Shown here: positions 1-8,949 of the stretch, one piece after another
How positions within the stretch are numbered: the first letter of the stretch is position 1
How the letters are laid out: the number at the start of each line of letters is the position of its first letter
Assembly: GCF_003696315.1 (NCBI RefSeq)
Contig: NZ_RFFN01000004.1
Coordinates: forward strand, 62,001-126,000
Length of the DNA stretch: 64,000 nt
From: Pseudomonas songnenensis
GTDB lineage: Bacteria > Pseudomonadota > Gammaproteobacteria > Pseudomonadales > Pseudomonadaceae
Reading direction: 5' to 3'
Notes under the pieces: generated by a model
The model's database searches: none
What the model saw: the letters and a program-made list of their open reading frames with translations, nothing else
What the model was told of the DNA's origin: nothing
Made by a program: the position numbers and the translations under genes

Positions 1-499
1 AATGTGCGCTGGTGGCGCAGGCCGAAGCGATGGAGTAGTTGATGCCCTTGATACGGAACGGCGTCGCCAGGCAGGCGGAAACGGTGCTGCTCATGGTGCG
101 CGGTACGCGGTATGGGCCGATGCGCTTGACGCCCTTGTCACGCAGGATGTCGATGGCTTCCATCTGGTTGATGGTGGACGCGCCACCCGAGCCGGCCACC
201 AGGCCGATGCGTGGGTTGGAGATGTCATCGAGGCTGAAACCGGCGTCTTTGACGGCCTGCTCCATCGCCAGATAGGCATAGGCGGCAGCGTCGCCCATGA
301 AGCGCAGGACCTTGCGGTCGATCAGCTCTTCGAGGTTCAGGTTGACGGAACCGGAAACCTGGCTGCGCAGCCCCATGTCCGCGTAGGACTGGTTGAAGCG
401 AATGCCGGGGCGGCCGGCGCGCAGGTTGCCGGAGACGGTCTCTTTGTCATTGCCCAGGCAGGAAACGATACCCAGGCCAGTGATCACGACGCGACGCAT
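1..499 (-). CDS. fabB: 3-oxoacyl-ACP synthase I (FabB), N-terminal part, cut by window edge
   Basis: Condensing enzyme of type II fatty acid synthesis. KAS I elongates acyl-ACPs and is needed for the unsaturated branch that starts with FabA. The reading frame begins [13 protein letters not shown] at 499, and the last codons in the window encode SACATS, the catalytic-Cys motif (Cys about residue 161). About 166 of the usual ~405 residues are present, and the rest lies left of the window. It follows fabA with an 11-nt gap, which is the conserved fabAB operon of Pseudomonas. The call is firm; the gene is truncated only by the window edge. Confidence 0.96.
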   Translation of the reverse strand, partial: MRRVVITGLGIVSCLGNDKETVSGNLRAGRPGIRFNQSYADMGLRSQVSGSVNLNLEELIDRKVLRFMGDAAAYAYLAMEQAVKDAGFSLDDISNPRIGLVAGSGGASTINQMEAIDILRDKGVKRIGPYRVPRTMSSTVSACLATPFRIKGINYSIASACATSAH

Positions 500-510
500 G
501 CGGATGTCCT

Positions 511-1026
511 TCAAAAGCTGTCGGTAGAGGTGAACAGGCCGACGCGCAAACCTTCGGCACTGTAGATCTCGCGGCCATCAACGCTGACGGTGCCATCGGC
601 GATGCCGAGGATCAGCGAGCGGTTGATGGTGCGCTTGATGTGGATGTTGTAGGTGACTTTCTTGGCGGTAGGCAGTACCTGACCGAAGAACTTCACTTCG
701 CCGGAGCCCAGCGCACGGCCGCGGCCGGGATTGCCCTGCCAGCCGAGGTAGAAACCGACCAGCTGCCACATGGCATCGAGGCCCAGGCAGCCGGGCATGA
801 CCGGATCGCCTTCGAAATGGCAAGCGAAGAACCAGAGATCAGGGTTGATATCCAGTTCGGCAACCAGTTCGCCCTTGCCATACTTGCCGCCCACTTCGCT
901 GATGTGAACGATACGATCAACCATCAGCATATTCGGCGCGGGCAGTTGCGCATTACCGGGACCGAAGAGTTCGCCGCGGCTGCAACGAAGCAGGTCTTCC
1001 CGAGTAAAGGCGTGTTGTTTGGTCAT
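511..1026 (-). CDS. fabA: 3-hydroxydecanoyl-ACP dehydratase/isomerase FabA
   Basis: Cytosolic hotdog-fold enzyme that dehydrates 3-hydroxydecanoyl-ACP and isomerises trans-2- to cis-3-decenoyl-ACP, the anaerobic entry to unsaturated fatty acids. At 171 aa it has exactly the family length. The active-site stretch [20 protein letters not shown] contains the catalytic His (about 71) and Asp (about 85). It starts with [13 protein letters not shown] at 1026 and is first gene of the fabAB operon. In pseudomonads this operon is controlled by fatty-acid-responsive repressors. I found only weak palindromes upstream (listed separately). Confidence 0.97.
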   Translation of the reverse strand: MTKQHAFTREDLLRCSRGELFGPGNAQLPAPNMLMVDRIVHISEVGGKYGKGELVAELDINPDLWFFACHFEGDPVMPGCLGLDAMWQLVGFYLGWQGNPGRGRALGSGEVKFFGQVLPTAKKVTYNIHIKRTINRSLILGIADGTVSVDGREIYSAEGLRVGLFTSTDSF

Positions 1027-1125
1027 GCGTATTCCTCAATGGGCCCCTTGCAAAGGGCTTTGCTGCTTACATACCGGGCCAGAATTCGAGGCCTGATCAT
1101 CAAGACTAGTCATAGACTGCCGCGT

Positions 1126-1141
1126 TGTGGCTAAAGTCACA
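1126..1141. promoter_or_regulatory. CRP/Vfr-like site upstream of fabA
   Basis: TGTGGCTAAAGTCACA matches the CRP-family consensus TGTGA-N6-TCACA at 9 of 10 positions with the correct 6-bp spacing. It lies about 100 bp upstream of the fabA start codon. The match to consensus is visible; binding by Vfr is inference. Confidence 0.35.
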
Positions 1142-1411
1142 GCCTGCCAACAGCGACGCCATTCAACCCGTACCTGCGGCTGAAGGACGCAAAGACAGAA
1201 TCGGGCGGCTACTTTAACACTCCTGAAAGGTTAACGAGGACCTTGCGACAGCGTGTCCTCTATAGACAATCGTTGCAGTGACGGTTGCATGGGTCCATCG
1301 AAGCCTTGTTCCAGCGCGTCGGGTGGGCGTCGTACGGCCTTTCGATTCAACTGTAACCGAATGATTTCGCGGGGGCGTGGCGGTTGCGCTGGCCGCTGTG
1401 AACGTGAAACG

Positions 1412-1417
1412 TATAAT
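1412..1417 (+). promoter_or_regulatory. -10 element, gpsA promoter candidate
   Basis: A perfect TATAAT hexamer lies 41 bp upstream of the gpsA start codon. No good -35 sits at 16-18 bp; the nearest TTG-containing hexamer, TTGCGC at 1384-1389, is 22 bp away. The promoter would therefore be weak or activator-dependent. Confidence 0.4.
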
Positions 1418-1458
1418 GCCCGGCACTGCCATTTCGGATGGCTCATAACGGAACCCAC

Positions 1459-2481
1459 ATGACACGAAAGCACCCCATCGCCGTACTCGGCGGCGGCAGT
1501 TTCGGTACCGCGATCGCCAATTTGCTGGCCGAGAACGGTCACCACGTTCTGCTCTGGATGCGCGATCCCGAGCAGGCCGAGAGCATCCGGACGCTGCGGC
1601 AGAACCCCCGTTATCTAAAAGGTGTGGAAATTCTCGCGCAGGTGGAGCCGACCACCGACCTGCCGTCGACCCTCGATGCCTGCGAGCTGATCTTCGTGGC
1701 GCTGCCATCCAGTGCATTGCGCCAGGCGCTGCAGCCGTTCGCGACGCAGCTTGGCGGCAAGATGCTGGTCAGCACCACCAAGGGTATCGAGGCCGATAGC
1801 TTCATGCTGATGAGCCAGATTCTCGAACAGATTGCGCCAGATGCGCGTATCGGCGTGTTGTCCGGCCCGAACCTGGCACGCGAGGTGGCCGAGCACGCCC
1901 TGACCGCGACGGTCGTGGCAAGCCAGGACGAGGCGCTGTGCCGCAGCGTTCAGCAAGTCCTGCATGGCCGCACCTTCCGCGTCTACGCAAGCTCGGATCG
2001 TTTCGGCGTCGAGTTGGGAGGGGCGCTGAAAAACGTTTACGCGATCATGGCGGGGATGGCCGCCGCGCTGGGCATGGGCGAGAACACGCGGAGCATGCTG
2101 ATCACCCGAGCGCTGGCAGAAATGACGCGATTCGCGGTGAAGCTCGGGGCCAATCCCATGACCTTTCTCGGCCTGGCTGGCGTAGGCGATCTGATCGTTA
2201 CCTGCACATCGCAAAAGAGCCGCAATTTCCAGGTCGGCTATGCGCTCGGTGAAGGGCTCAGCCTCGACGAGGCGGTTTCCCGGCTGGGCGAGGTCGCCGA
2301 GGGCGTGAATACCATCAAGGTGCTCAAGTGCAAGGCCGAGGAGCTGCAGGTCTACATGCCGCTGGTCGCGGGTCTCCATGCCGTCCTGTTCGAGGGGCGT
2401 ACGCTGGATCAGATCATCGGTGTGCTGATGCGCGGCGAGCCGAAGACCGATGTGGATTTCATTTCAACCGACGGATTCTGA
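1459..2481 (+). CDS. gpsA: NAD(P)H-dependent glycerol-3-phosphate dehydrogenase GpsA
   Basis: Makes sn-glycerol-3-phosphate from dihydroxyacetone phosphate for phospholipid synthesis. The N-terminal Rossmann motif [13 protein letters not shown] lies at residues about 11-23. KTI-type signatures follow: [17 protein letters not shown], and the substrate-binding region [13 protein letters not shown] with catalytic Lys. At 340 aa it is of normal length. The ATG at 1459 ([13 protein letters not shown]) is preferred to an in-frame ATG 21 nt upstream because family members begin with this short basic lead. It is followed at once by the DUF4389 gene and sixA in an apparent operon. Confidence 0.96.
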   Translation: MTRKHPIAVLGGGSFGTAIANLLAENGHHVLLWMRDPEQAESIRTLRQNPRYLKGVEILAQVEPTTDLPSTLDACELIFVALPSSALRQALQPFATQLGGKMLVSTTKGIEADSFMLMSQILEQIAPDARIGVLSGPNLAREVAEHALTATVVASQDEALCRSVQQVLHGRTFRVYASSDRFGVELGGALKNVYAIMAGMAAALGMGENTRSMLITRALAEMTRFAVKLGANPMTFLGLAGVGDLIVTCTSQKSRNFQVGYALGEGLSLDEAVSRLGEVAEGVNTIKVLKCKAEELQVYMPLVAGLHAVLFEGRTLDQIIGVLMRGEPKTDVDFISTDGF

Positions 2482-2503
2482 GCCGAGCGTAGGGGAAACC
2501 TTC

Positions 2504-2860
2504 ATGAACCAATCTAACCAGGCCACGGACCGGGAGTCACTGATCCTGCGGGCCCTCTGGATGCTGATCTTCTTTTTCGTCTGGCAGCTGGCCGAGCTGG
2601 CGCTGCTGGTGGTCGTGGTGCTGCAGCTGGTGATGCGCCTGGTCAAGGGGCACCCGGATTCCAGTCTGCAGGCATTTGGCGACAGCCTCAGCCAGTACAT
2701 CGCGCAGATCGGTCGCTTCGCCACCTTCAATACCGAGCGCAAGCCCTGGCCGCTGTCCGACTGGCCGACGCCCAGGCCGGCCGATGTGGAGCTGAGCAAT
2801 CCGGTCCCGCCGGTGCCACCGGTCGAGCCGAAAGATCCCCAGCAGGGGCCGACTCCATGA
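2504..2860 (+). CDS. DUF4389 inner-membrane protein
   Basis: A 118-aa protein of unknown function. Residues about 12-45 are a long hydrophobic stretch (ALWMLIFFFVWQLAELALL and on), followed by the family's amphipathic YIAQIGRFATFNTERKPWPLSDWP-type signature around residues 65-90 and a proline-rich acidic tail. Its start at 2504 follows GGGGAAAC and lies 22 nt after gpsA. The last codon overlaps the start of sixA (ATGA), so the two are probably translationally coupled. The family match is clear; the function is not known. Confidence 0.88.
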   Translation: MNQSNQATDRESLILRALWMLIFFFVWQLAELALLVVVVLQLVMRLVKGHPDSSLQAFGDSLSQYIAQIGRFATFNTERKPWPLSDWPTPRPADVELSNPVPPVPPVEPKDPQQGPTP

Positions 2861-3315
2861 GGCTATGGTTGTTGCGACATGGTGAAGCCGAGCCGCAGGC
2901 CCGTACCGATGCCGAGCGCAATCTGACCGAGGGTGGTCGACGTGACGTGCGCCGCAGCGCCACATTTCTGCGCGGCAAGCCGCTGCAGACGATTCTGGTA
3001 AGTCCGTTCCGACGCGCACAGCAGACTGCGGACGAGGTACGCAAGGCGCTCGGCTTTGCCGGTCACTGCGAGACGGTTGACTGGGCGACACCGGAATCCG
3101 ATCTTGCCGAGGCATTGCGCGAGCTGGACCTGCGGGGCGAAAGCGACCTGCTGCTGGTCACGCATCAGCCGTTTGTCGGCAACCTGGCGGGCTGGTTGAT
3201 CAACGGTCATTACGCCGATCCGCTGTCCATGGCGACTGCCTCACTGGTTGAGCTGGAAGGCGAAGCGATTGCCGGAGGGCTGATGCGACTGGTGTCCGTG
3301 CATCACGTTGGTTAG
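2857..3315 (+). CDS. sixA: Phosphohistidine phosphatase SixA
   Basis: A 152-aa single-domain histidine phosphatase of the phosphoglycerate-mutase superfamily. In other bacteria SixA removes phosphate from histidine phosphotransfer domains or PTS protein. The catalytic RHG motif sits at the N-terminus (LLRHGEAEPQA, residues about 5-15). The second catalytic His is in LLVTHQPFVGNL (about residue 106). The start overlaps the upstream DUF4389 stop codon by 4 nt. The target in this organism cannot be read from the sequence. Confidence 0.93.
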   Translation: MRLWLLRHGEAEPQARTDAERNLTEGGRRDVRRSATFLRGKPLQTILVSPFRRAQQTADEVRKALGFAGHCETVDWATPESDLAEALRELDLRGESDLLLVTHQPFVGNLAGWLINGHYADPLSMATASLVELEGEAIAGGLMRLVSVHHVG

Positions 3316-3323
3316 GGTTGGGC

Positions 3324-3349
3324 GGCTCGCCTTGCACTTGGGGCGAGCC
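3324..3349 (+). terminator. Hairpin after sixA
   Basis: GGCTCGCC (3324-3331) and GGCGAGCC (3342-3349) form an 8-bp GC-rich stem with a 10-nt loop 9 nt after the sixA stop. There is no U-run after it, so termination strength is uncertain. Confidence 0.4.
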
Positions 3350-3384
3350 TGACCGCAGAACAATAACCATCAGGAGTACCTGTC

Positions 3385-3828
3385 TTGAGCATCTGGCACC
3401 GCCAACCCGACCTGGAAGCGCTTCACAGCACCCGCAAGAACACCATCAGTGATCTGCTGGACATACGCTTCGAATCCTTCGACGACGTCTCGATCACCGC
3501 AAGCATGCCGGTCGATGCCCGTACCCATCAGCCCTATGGTCTGCTGCATGGCGGCGCTTCGGTGGTGTTGGCCGAGACCCTCGGCTCGATGGCGAGCCAT
3601 CACTGCATCGACACCAGCAAGTTCTACTGCGTCGGACTGGAGGTGAACGCCAATCATCTGCGCGGCCTGCGCAGTGGCCGTGTGACCGGCGTTTGCCGAG
3701 CGGTGCACCTGGGGCGCTCGACGCATGTCTGGGATATTCGCCTGAGCGGGGAGGACGGCAAGCCCAGCTGCATTTCGCGGCTGACCGTGGCTATCGTGCC
3801 GCTGGACAAGGGCAACGGCGCGGGCTGA
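3385..3828 (+). CDS. Hotdog-fold thioesterase (PaaI/MenI type)
   Basis: A 147-aa single hotdog domain, likely hydrolysing an aromatic or acyl-CoA thioester in the cytosol. The signature GLLHGGASVVLAETLGSMAS (residues about 52-71) carries the HGG motif and the catalytic Glu of the PaaI/YdiI subgroup. The start appears to be TTG at 3385: CAGGAG at 3371-3376 is spaced 8 nt from it and no ATG is available before the conserved region. It stands between sixA and two hydrolases without overlap. The substrate cannot be told from the sequence. Confidence 0.9.
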   Translation: MSIWHRQPDLEALHSTRKNTISDLLDIRFESFDDVSITASMPVDARTHQPYGLLHGGASVVLAETLGSMASHHCIDTSKFYCVGLEVNANHLRGLRSGRVTGVCRAVHLGRSTHVWDIRLSGEDGKPSCISRLTVAIVPLDKGNGAG

Positions 3829-3955
3829 TTTGCAGCCTGCCGCCATAGTGACCTGCTGATTGGCCTGAATGCCCTTCATTCGGCAGGCCTATGGCGATTG
3901 CCGCATGCCAGGGCCTGCCAGACAATGAGCGTTCAGTCTGTCCGGCAATGCCTTC

Positions 3956-4768
3956 ATGTCCCAGCGTATCTTCTTCGCCCACGCCAACGGCTTCCCTTCG
4001 GCGACCTATCGCAAGCTGTTCGATGCCCTCGCGCCCGAGTACGAGGTCACGCACATGGATCGTCATGGCCATGACCCGCGCTTTCCCGTTGACGATAACT
4101 GGAACAATCTGCTTGATGAACTCTTCGAGCAGCTCGAATGCTTGCATGAACCCGTCTGGGGTATAGGGCATTCGTTCGGCGGCATGCTGCATTATCGCGC
4201 CGCGCTGCTGCGGCCCGAGTTGTATCACGGCGTCGTCATGCTGGATTCGCCGCTTCCGACCTGGTTCGATCAGACCGTCATATGGGCCGCCAAGCGCCTG
4301 GGCTTCATCGATCGGCTGACCCCGGCGGGACGGACGCTCGGGCGGCGCGAGCAGTTCTCCAGCGTCGAGGAAGCGCGTGCCTACTTCGCCGGCAAGGCGC
4401 TGTTCAGCCACTTCGATCCGGAGTGCCTGGAGGCTTATATCGAACATGGTCTGGAACCCGCAGGGCAGGGCGTGCGTCTGCGTTTCGATCCGCAGACCGA
4501 AATCAGCATCTACCGCAGCGTGCCGCATCTGACGCCGGGCTGGCCGCCGGCATTGAAGATTCCTCTGGCCATGGTGCGTGGGCGCGACAGCCGTGTCGTG
4601 CTGCCGCATCACGCCTATCTGCTGCGGCTTATGGCGCGCGGCGAGGCGCATACGCTGCCGGGTGGCCACATGTTTCCTTTCGAGCGGCCGCAGCAGACAG
4701 CGGACAAGCTTCGCGAACTGCTGGCCCGCTGGGGCACCCACGGCGAGCTTACCGAGGGGGTGGCATGA
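3956..4768 (+). CDS. Alpha/beta hydrolase
   Basis: A 270-aa serine hydrolase of the alpha/beta fold. The oxyanion segment FFAHANGFPSATY is at residues about 6-18, the nucleophile elbow GHSFGG at about 72-77 and the terminal catalytic His in LPGGHMFPFE near residue 241. The first family motif is HANGFP instead of the commoner HGxxG. It forms a translationally coupled pair with the next, unrelated-length hydrolase (ATGA overlap at 4765-4768). The substrate is unknown; lipid or ester hydrolysis is only a guess. Confidence 0.88.
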   Translation: MSQRIFFAHANGFPSATYRKLFDALAPEYEVTHMDRHGHDPRFPVDDNWNNLLDELFEQLECLHEPVWGIGHSFGGMLHYRAALLRPELYHGVVMLDSPLPTWFDQTVIWAAKRLGFIDRLTPAGRTLGRREQFSSVEEARAYFAGKALFSHFDPECLEAYIEHGLEPAGQGVRLRFDPQTEISIYRSVPHLTPGWPPALKIPLAMVRGRDSRVVLPHHAYLLRLMARGEAHTLPGGHMFPFERPQQTADKLRELLARWGTHGELTEGVA

Positions 4769-5622
4769 GCCTGGTGTTCGAGGAGGTGCGGCTGAGCCTG
4801 CCGCATCTGGAAGTCGCGGCGCACCTGTACGGTCCGGAAGACGGCAAGCCGGTTATCGCCCTGCATGGCTGGCTCGACAATGCCGCGACCTTCAGCCGGC
4901 TTGCGCCGCGCCTCAGGGGTTTGCGGATTGTCGCGCTGGATCTGCCTGGGCACGGTCATTCCGAACATCGTCCAGCTGGTGCCGCCTACAACATCTGGGA
5001 ATACGCTCATGACGTGCTACAGGTAGCCGAACAGTTCGGCTGGCAACGCTTTTCCTTGCTGGGGCATTCCATGGGCGCCATCGTTTCGGTGCTGTTGGCC
5101 GGCGCACTGCCCCAGCGCATCGAACGACTGGCATTGATAGACGGCGTCATCCCTTACACCGGCGAGGCGGACAGCGCGCCGAAGAAGCTTGGCGCGGCGC
5201 TCGAGGCGCTGCTTGCGGTCGACGACAAGCGCAAGCCGGTGTACGCGAACTTCGTGCAGGCCGTGGAGGCGCGCATGAAGGGTGTCGGCGCGGTTAGTCG
5301 TGAGGCGGCCGAGCTACTGGCGCAACGTGGGCTGACCCCGGTGCCCGGCGGCTATACCTGGCGCACCGATGCCCGGCTGATGGTGCCGTCTGCGATGCGG
5401 CTGACCCGTGCCCATGCGCTGGCGTTTGTCGCACAGGTAGCCTGTCCGGCTACTCTCGTGCTGGCGGAGCAGGGCCTGATGAACGACCCGGAGATGATGA
5501 AGCTGATCGATGACCTGCCCTTCGACGTGCAGCGGCTTCCCGGTGGGCATCATCTGCACCTGGACGATGAGGCGGGCGCAGAAGCGGTGGCTGCGGTGTT
5601 CAATGCCTTCTTCCACGGCTGA
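4765..5622 (+). CDS. Alpha/beta hydrolase
   Basis: A 285-aa alpha/beta hydrolase. The motifs are ALHGWLDNAATF (oxyanion hole, residues about 32-43), LLGHSMGA (nucleophile Ser, about 99), and a late acid plus GGHHLHLDD containing the catalytic His near 260. The open frame runs 483 nt further upstream, but the ATG at 4765 is the right start because it overlaps the previous stop codon and begins just before conserved sequence. The pair of adjacent hydrolases is also conserved in other pseudomonads. Function unassigned. Confidence 0.9.
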   Translation: MSLVFEEVRLSLPHLEVAAHLYGPEDGKPVIALHGWLDNAATFSRLAPRLRGLRIVALDLPGHGHSEHRPAGAAYNIWEYAHDVLQVAEQFGWQRFSLLGHSMGAIVSVLLAGALPQRIERLALIDGVIPYTGEADSAPKKLGAALEALLAVDDKRKPVYANFVQAVEARMKGVGAVSREAAELLAQRGLTPVPGGYTWRTDARLMVPSAMRLTRAHALAFVAQVACPATLVLAEQGLMNDPEMMKLIDDLPFDVQRLPGGHHLHLDDEAGAEAVAAVFNAFFHG

Positions 5623-5848
5623 GTGATGTCGGGCGTTTGCAATACTCTCTCGCAAAGCCTCGCTTGACTTGCTTTTGCCAACTGGCGAGGCTGGGAGGCA
5701 ACGTTTCCAGCAGAGCCAGCGCAATGATCGATTGCTTCAGAGTCGCGACGGCCCCCGGCTGCGCCCTTGCGTTTGTTCCGACGGACCTCGGCTTGCCGCA
5801 TTCGCTGAGTTCCGGCAAACAGCTACGGGTGACCCGTTGAGGAGTGTT

Positions 5849-6652
5849 ATGCGAAGTGCATGGATCGCGGCATCGGTCTTGATATCCACTGTTGCCGTGG
5901 CCGCGGACGTTACCGGCAGTGCCGATCTCGAGCGGCTGCCACGTTTTGCTCAGGCGCAGATCGTCGACTATCGGCAGTCGCAGGTGCAGGAGCGCATCTA
6001 TCCCCAGGATTCCATTCGTCGCATCAGTGGCAACTTGCGCATGGCCGCGCAGGTGGTGGTTTCGGGTGAGCTGACGGCGGTGACTTACCAGTTGCCGAGC
6101 ACGCATACCGGTATCGAAGCCTTCACCCAGGCCCGCGGCGAGTTGCTGCGCCAGGGTGCTGAACTGCTGTTCTGGTGCGAGGGCCGCGAGTGCGGTTCGA
6201 GTAGCCTCTGGGCCAACGCCATTTTCGGTAAATCCATGCTCTACGGTCCAGAAGCGCAGCAGGCGTATCTGCTGGCCCGTCTACCGGACGCAGAGAACGA
6301 TCTGGTCGCGTTGTACGGGATAACCCGAGGCAATGGCAGGCCCTATCTGCACGTCGAACAGCTGCGAAGCGATGAGCCTCTGGCTGCGGTACTGCCGACG
6401 GCAGCGACGCTGTTGCGGCAGTTGCGCAGCACCGGCGAGCTGCGCTTGCCACGCCTGGCGGACGAACCGACCGCCGAGTGGGGCGCTCTGCTCGCCAATG
6501 TGCTGAGCCTGGATAGCACCACGCGTGTCAGCCTGGCCGGACAAGGTGCGGCAGCCTGGCGCGAAGCGCTGATCGTCGAGCGCATCCGTGGTGGGCGGCT
6601 GGAAGTCGACGAGTCCCAGGAGCCGGGCCTGGTCATTCGGCTATTGCGCTGA
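5849..6652 (+). CDS. Secreted DUF4892 family protein
   Basis: A 267-aa protein with a clear Sec signal peptide (MRSAWIAASVLISTVAVAADV, cleavage near residues 20-21), so it is periplasmic or outer-membrane associated. The body matches the Pseudomonas DUF4892 family in length and in segments such as RISGNLRMAAQVVVSG and FWCEGRECGSSSLWANAIFG. The latter contains two Cys that may form a disulfide. The start ATG at 5849 follows GAGGAGTGTT. The frame is open 180 nt further upstream, but that part lacks a signal peptide or Shine-Dalgarno sequence. Function unknown. Confidence 0.85.
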   Translation: MRSAWIAASVLISTVAVAADVTGSADLERLPRFAQAQIVDYRQSQVQERIYPQDSIRRISGNLRMAAQVVVSGELTAVTYQLPSTHTGIEAFTQARGELLRQGAELLFWCEGRECGSSSLWANAIFGKSMLYGPEAQQAYLLARLPDAENDLVALYGITRGNGRPYLHVEQLRSDEPLAAVLPTAATLLRQLRSTGELRLPRLADEPTAEWGALLANVLSLDSTTRVSLAGQGAAAWREALIVERIRGGRLEVDESQEPGLVIRLLR

Positions 6653-6686
6653 TCCTGCGTAACGGCTGCAATAGCGGTTCTTGTTT

Positions 6687-6707
6687 CGCGCCCTGATCAT
6701 GGGCGCG
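6687..6707 (+). terminator. Hairpin between DUF4892 gene and permease gene
   Basis: CGCGCCC (6687-6693) pairs with GGGCGCG (6701-6707) around a 7-nt loop. It lies 34 nt after the DUF4892 stop and 29 nt before the next start. There is no U-run, so it could terminate partially or stabilise the upstream mRNA. Confidence 0.35.
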
Positions 6708-6735
6708 GCGGCTCTAATTCCCAGGGTACGTTCAG

Positions 6736-7830
6736 ATGCTCAACAATGACCGCCTGTTGGCGCAGATTCTGCTGCTCGGGCTGCTGGCTGCGTGCCTGTG
6801 GGTGCTGGCACCTTTCGCCTCCGCGCTGTTCTGGGCTGCCGTCCTGGCGTTCGCCAGCTGGCCGGTCATGCGTCTGCTGACCCGCTGGCTGCACGGCAAT
6901 GCCACGTTGGCTGCCGGGCTGCTCACCTTCAGCTGGATGGTGCTGGTTGCGGTACCACTGGTTTGGCTGGGCTTCAACATCGCCGATCAGATCCGCGAGG
7001 CCAACGCCTTGCTGCATGACCTTCAGGTCGAAGGATTGCCGCCTGCCCCGACCTGGCTTGGCGAGTTGCCGCTGATTGGCGATACCCTTGTGGGCTTCTG
7101 GGATACCGTCGACGAGCAGGGCACGGCGCTGATCGCCAGCATCCGTCCGTACATCGGCCAAGTCGCGAACTGGCTGCTGGTGCGCAGCGCGCGGATTGGT
7201 GGCGGCATGCTCGAGCTGGCCCTGAGCCTGGTGCTGGTGTTCTTCTTCTACCGTGACGGGCCACGTTTGTCCGCATTCGTCCATAGCCTGCTGCACCGGC
7301 TGATCGGTGACCGCGCCGATCATTACCTGGAGCTCGTGGCAGGCACGGTGCAGCGCGTGGTCAATGGCGTGATCGGTACGGCGGCGGCCCAGGCGATCCT
7401 GGCCTACATCGGGTTTCTCATCGCCGGAATACCGGGTGCATTGGTGCTTGGCCTACTGACGTTCGCCTGCAGCTTCATCATGGTGCCGCCACTGGTCTGG
7501 GGCCCTGCCGTCGCCTGGCTGGCCTGGCAGGGCGACTACGGCATGGCGGTCTTCCTCGGCATCTGGGGCATGTTCGTCATCAGCGGCGTGGACAACGTGC
7601 TCAAGCCCTACCTGATCAGTCGCGGTGGCAACCTGCCGCTGGTGGTGGTGCTGCTTGGTGTGTTCGGCGGCATCCTTGCCTTCGGTTTCATGGGCCTGTT
7701 CCTCGGCCCGACCCTGCTTGCGGTTGCCTACAGCCTGCTGGGCGACTGGTTGATCAAGGAAGTGCCGACGATGCCCTCGCACGAGTCGACGCTACTCCCG
7801 GGCGAAGCGCGTGACCCGCTTGGTCAGTGA
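6736..7830 (+). CDS. AI-2E family transporter / PerM-like permease
   Basis: A 364-aa polytopic inner-membrane protein with about seven to eight hydrophobic segments: two near the N-terminus (residues 5-40), one at 60-85 and a C-terminal group at 210-345. The family signature is FFYRDGPRL with the later PPLVWGPAVAWLAWQGD and NVLKPYLISRGGNLPLVVVLLGVFGG regions. The family includes AI-2 exporters, Na+/H+ antiporters and transporters of unknown substrate, so the name does not fix the substrate here. The gene converges with the patatin gene; only 16 nt separate the two stop codons. Confidence 0.9.
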   Translation: MLNNDRLLAQILLLGLLAACLWVLAPFASALFWAAVLAFASWPVMRLLTRWLHGNATLAAGLLTFSWMVLVAVPLVWLGFNIADQIREANALLHDLQVEGLPPAPTWLGELPLIGDTLVGFWDTVDEQGTALIASIRPYIGQVANWLLVRSARIGGGMLELALSLVLVFFFYRDGPRLSAFVHSLLHRLIGDRADHYLELVAGTVQRVVNGVIGTAAAQAILAYIGFLIAGIPGALVLGLLTFACSFIMVPPLVWGPAVAWLAWQGDYGMAVFLGIWGMFVISGVDNVLKPYLISRGGNLPLVVVLLGVFGGILAFGFMGLFLGPTLLAVAYSLLGDWLIKEVPTMPSHESTLLPGEARDPLGQ

Positions 7831-7852
7831 GCGGCTGCCCACCCTCTCACTG
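7825..7852. terminator. Hairpin at convergent stop codons
   Basis: CAGTGAG (7825-7831) and CTCACTG (7846-7852) form a 7-bp stem spanning the overlapping ends of the permease and patatin genes, followed on the plus strand by TTCCTCTT. It may act as a weak bidirectional terminator. Confidence 0.35.
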
Positions 7853-8836
7853 TTCCTCTTCGTAGCGGATCAACGCGTCGTGGGCGACGATGCGGCCCAG
7901 CGCGATCAGCTCGGGGGCCTTGTAGAACTCGTAGAAGCGGCAGGCGCGCTTGGGGATATTGACCAGCACGTTCGGCGGATAGCCGGCGATCTTGTACTGC
8001 GCCAGCGATGACTGCATCACGTCGAAGCTCTGGTTGATCAGCTCGAGCAGCGATGCCGGGCCGGTGACGTCGATCACTGTGGCTCCTTCGGCAGACTTCG
8101 GCGCGCTGTGGCTGGTCGGTGCAGCCGGCGGCTGATCGCCGCGCAGCAGCTCGCCGGCACGAAGGTCGTCGAGCTGACCGGCCAGCTCGGCCTCATCCTT
8201 GCGCCAGAACGGGATGTGCGAGCTGATCGAATTGACCAGTGAATCGAAGCGCCCCGGGCGCACGATCTCAGGCAGCGGATACTGCTTGTGGTTGTTGGCG
8301 TTGAGGTTGACCGCGATGATCATGTCGCAGTGCGCCGACACCACCGGAACGATCGGCAGAGGATTGAGCAGGCCGCCGTCGACCAGCATGCGGTTGCCCT
8401 GCATCACCGGCGTGAACAGGCTGGGAATGGCGGCGGACGCGCGCATCGCCAGCTCCAGGCTGCCTTCCTGAAACCAGATCTCCTGCTGGTTGGTCAGGTC
8501 CGTGGCAACCGCAGTGAACGGAATCGGCAGATCTTCGATGCAGATCTTGCCGACCATGTCGCGGATACGCCCGAAAACCTTCTCCCCGCGTATCGCACCG
8601 AGGCTGAAGCTCGGATCGACCAGTCGCAGCAGATCCAGGTAATCCAGGCTCTCGATCCAGTTGCGATACTCGTCGAGCTTGCCCGCCGCGTAGATGCCGC
8701 CAACCACGGCACCCATGGAGCAGCCGGCAATGCAGGCGATCTCATAGCCGCGTGCTTCCAGCTCTTCGATCACGCCGATGTGTGCATAGCCCCGAGCGCC
8801 GCCCGATCCCAGTACCAGTGCAACTTTCTTGCTCAT
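7847..8836 (-). CDS. Patatin-like phospholipase family protein (RssA-like)
   Basis: A 329-aa member of the patatin family. The oxyanion motif GSGGARG is at residues 11-17, the nucleophile elbow GCSMG at about 39-43 and the catalytic Asp motif DGG in LVDGGLLNPLP near 152. These form a complete Ser-Asp dyad, so it is probably an active lipase or acyl hydrolase. There is no signal peptide, so it is likely cytosolic or membrane-peripheral. The C-terminal ~110 residues are specific to the Pseudomonas orthologues. The physiological lipid is unknown. Confidence 0.92.
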   Translation of the reverse strand: MSKKVALVLGSGGARGYAHIGVIEELEARGYEIACIAGCSMGAVVGGIYAAGKLDEYRNWIESLDYLDLLRLVDPSFSLGAIRGEKVFGRIRDMVGKICIEDLPIPFTAVATDLTNQQEIWFQEGSLELAMRASAAIPSLFTPVMQGNRMLVDGGLLNPLPIVPVVSAHCDMIIAVNLNANNHKQYPLPEIVRPGRFDSLVNSISSHIPFWRKDEAELAGQLDDLRAGELLRGDQPPAAPTSHSAPKSAEGATVIDVTGPASLLELINQSFDVMQSSLAQYKIAGYPPNVLVNIPKRACRFYEFYKAPELIALGRIVAHDALIRYEEEQ

Positions 8837-8949
8837 GCGGTTCTCCCTGTGGCACTTGCGATAGCTTCATGCCTGGCTGGCGAGCCTGCAAGGGTTGATC
8901 CGTGCCGAGTGTCGTCCAGGCTGGTTGGTCCCGTGTCTATCGGCGAATG

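Larger units (their letters stand above)
1027..1458. other. fabA-gpsA divergent intergenic region (432 bp)
   Basis: No convincing protein gene is seen here. The region must hold the divergent promoters for fabAB (minus) and gpsA (plus). Visible elements are a palindrome GACTAGTC at 1104-1111 within repeated AGACT half-sites, a CRP/Vfr-like sequence at 1126-1141 and a TATAAT hexamer at 1412-1417 before gpsA. The short open frames across it have no recognisable protein sequence. Confidence 0.5.

Noticed and set aside
5656..5692. Inverted repeat AGCCTCGC / GCGAGGCT with a 21-nt loop after the second hydrolase.
   Set aside because: The loop is long and there is no U-run, so it is too weak to call as a terminator.
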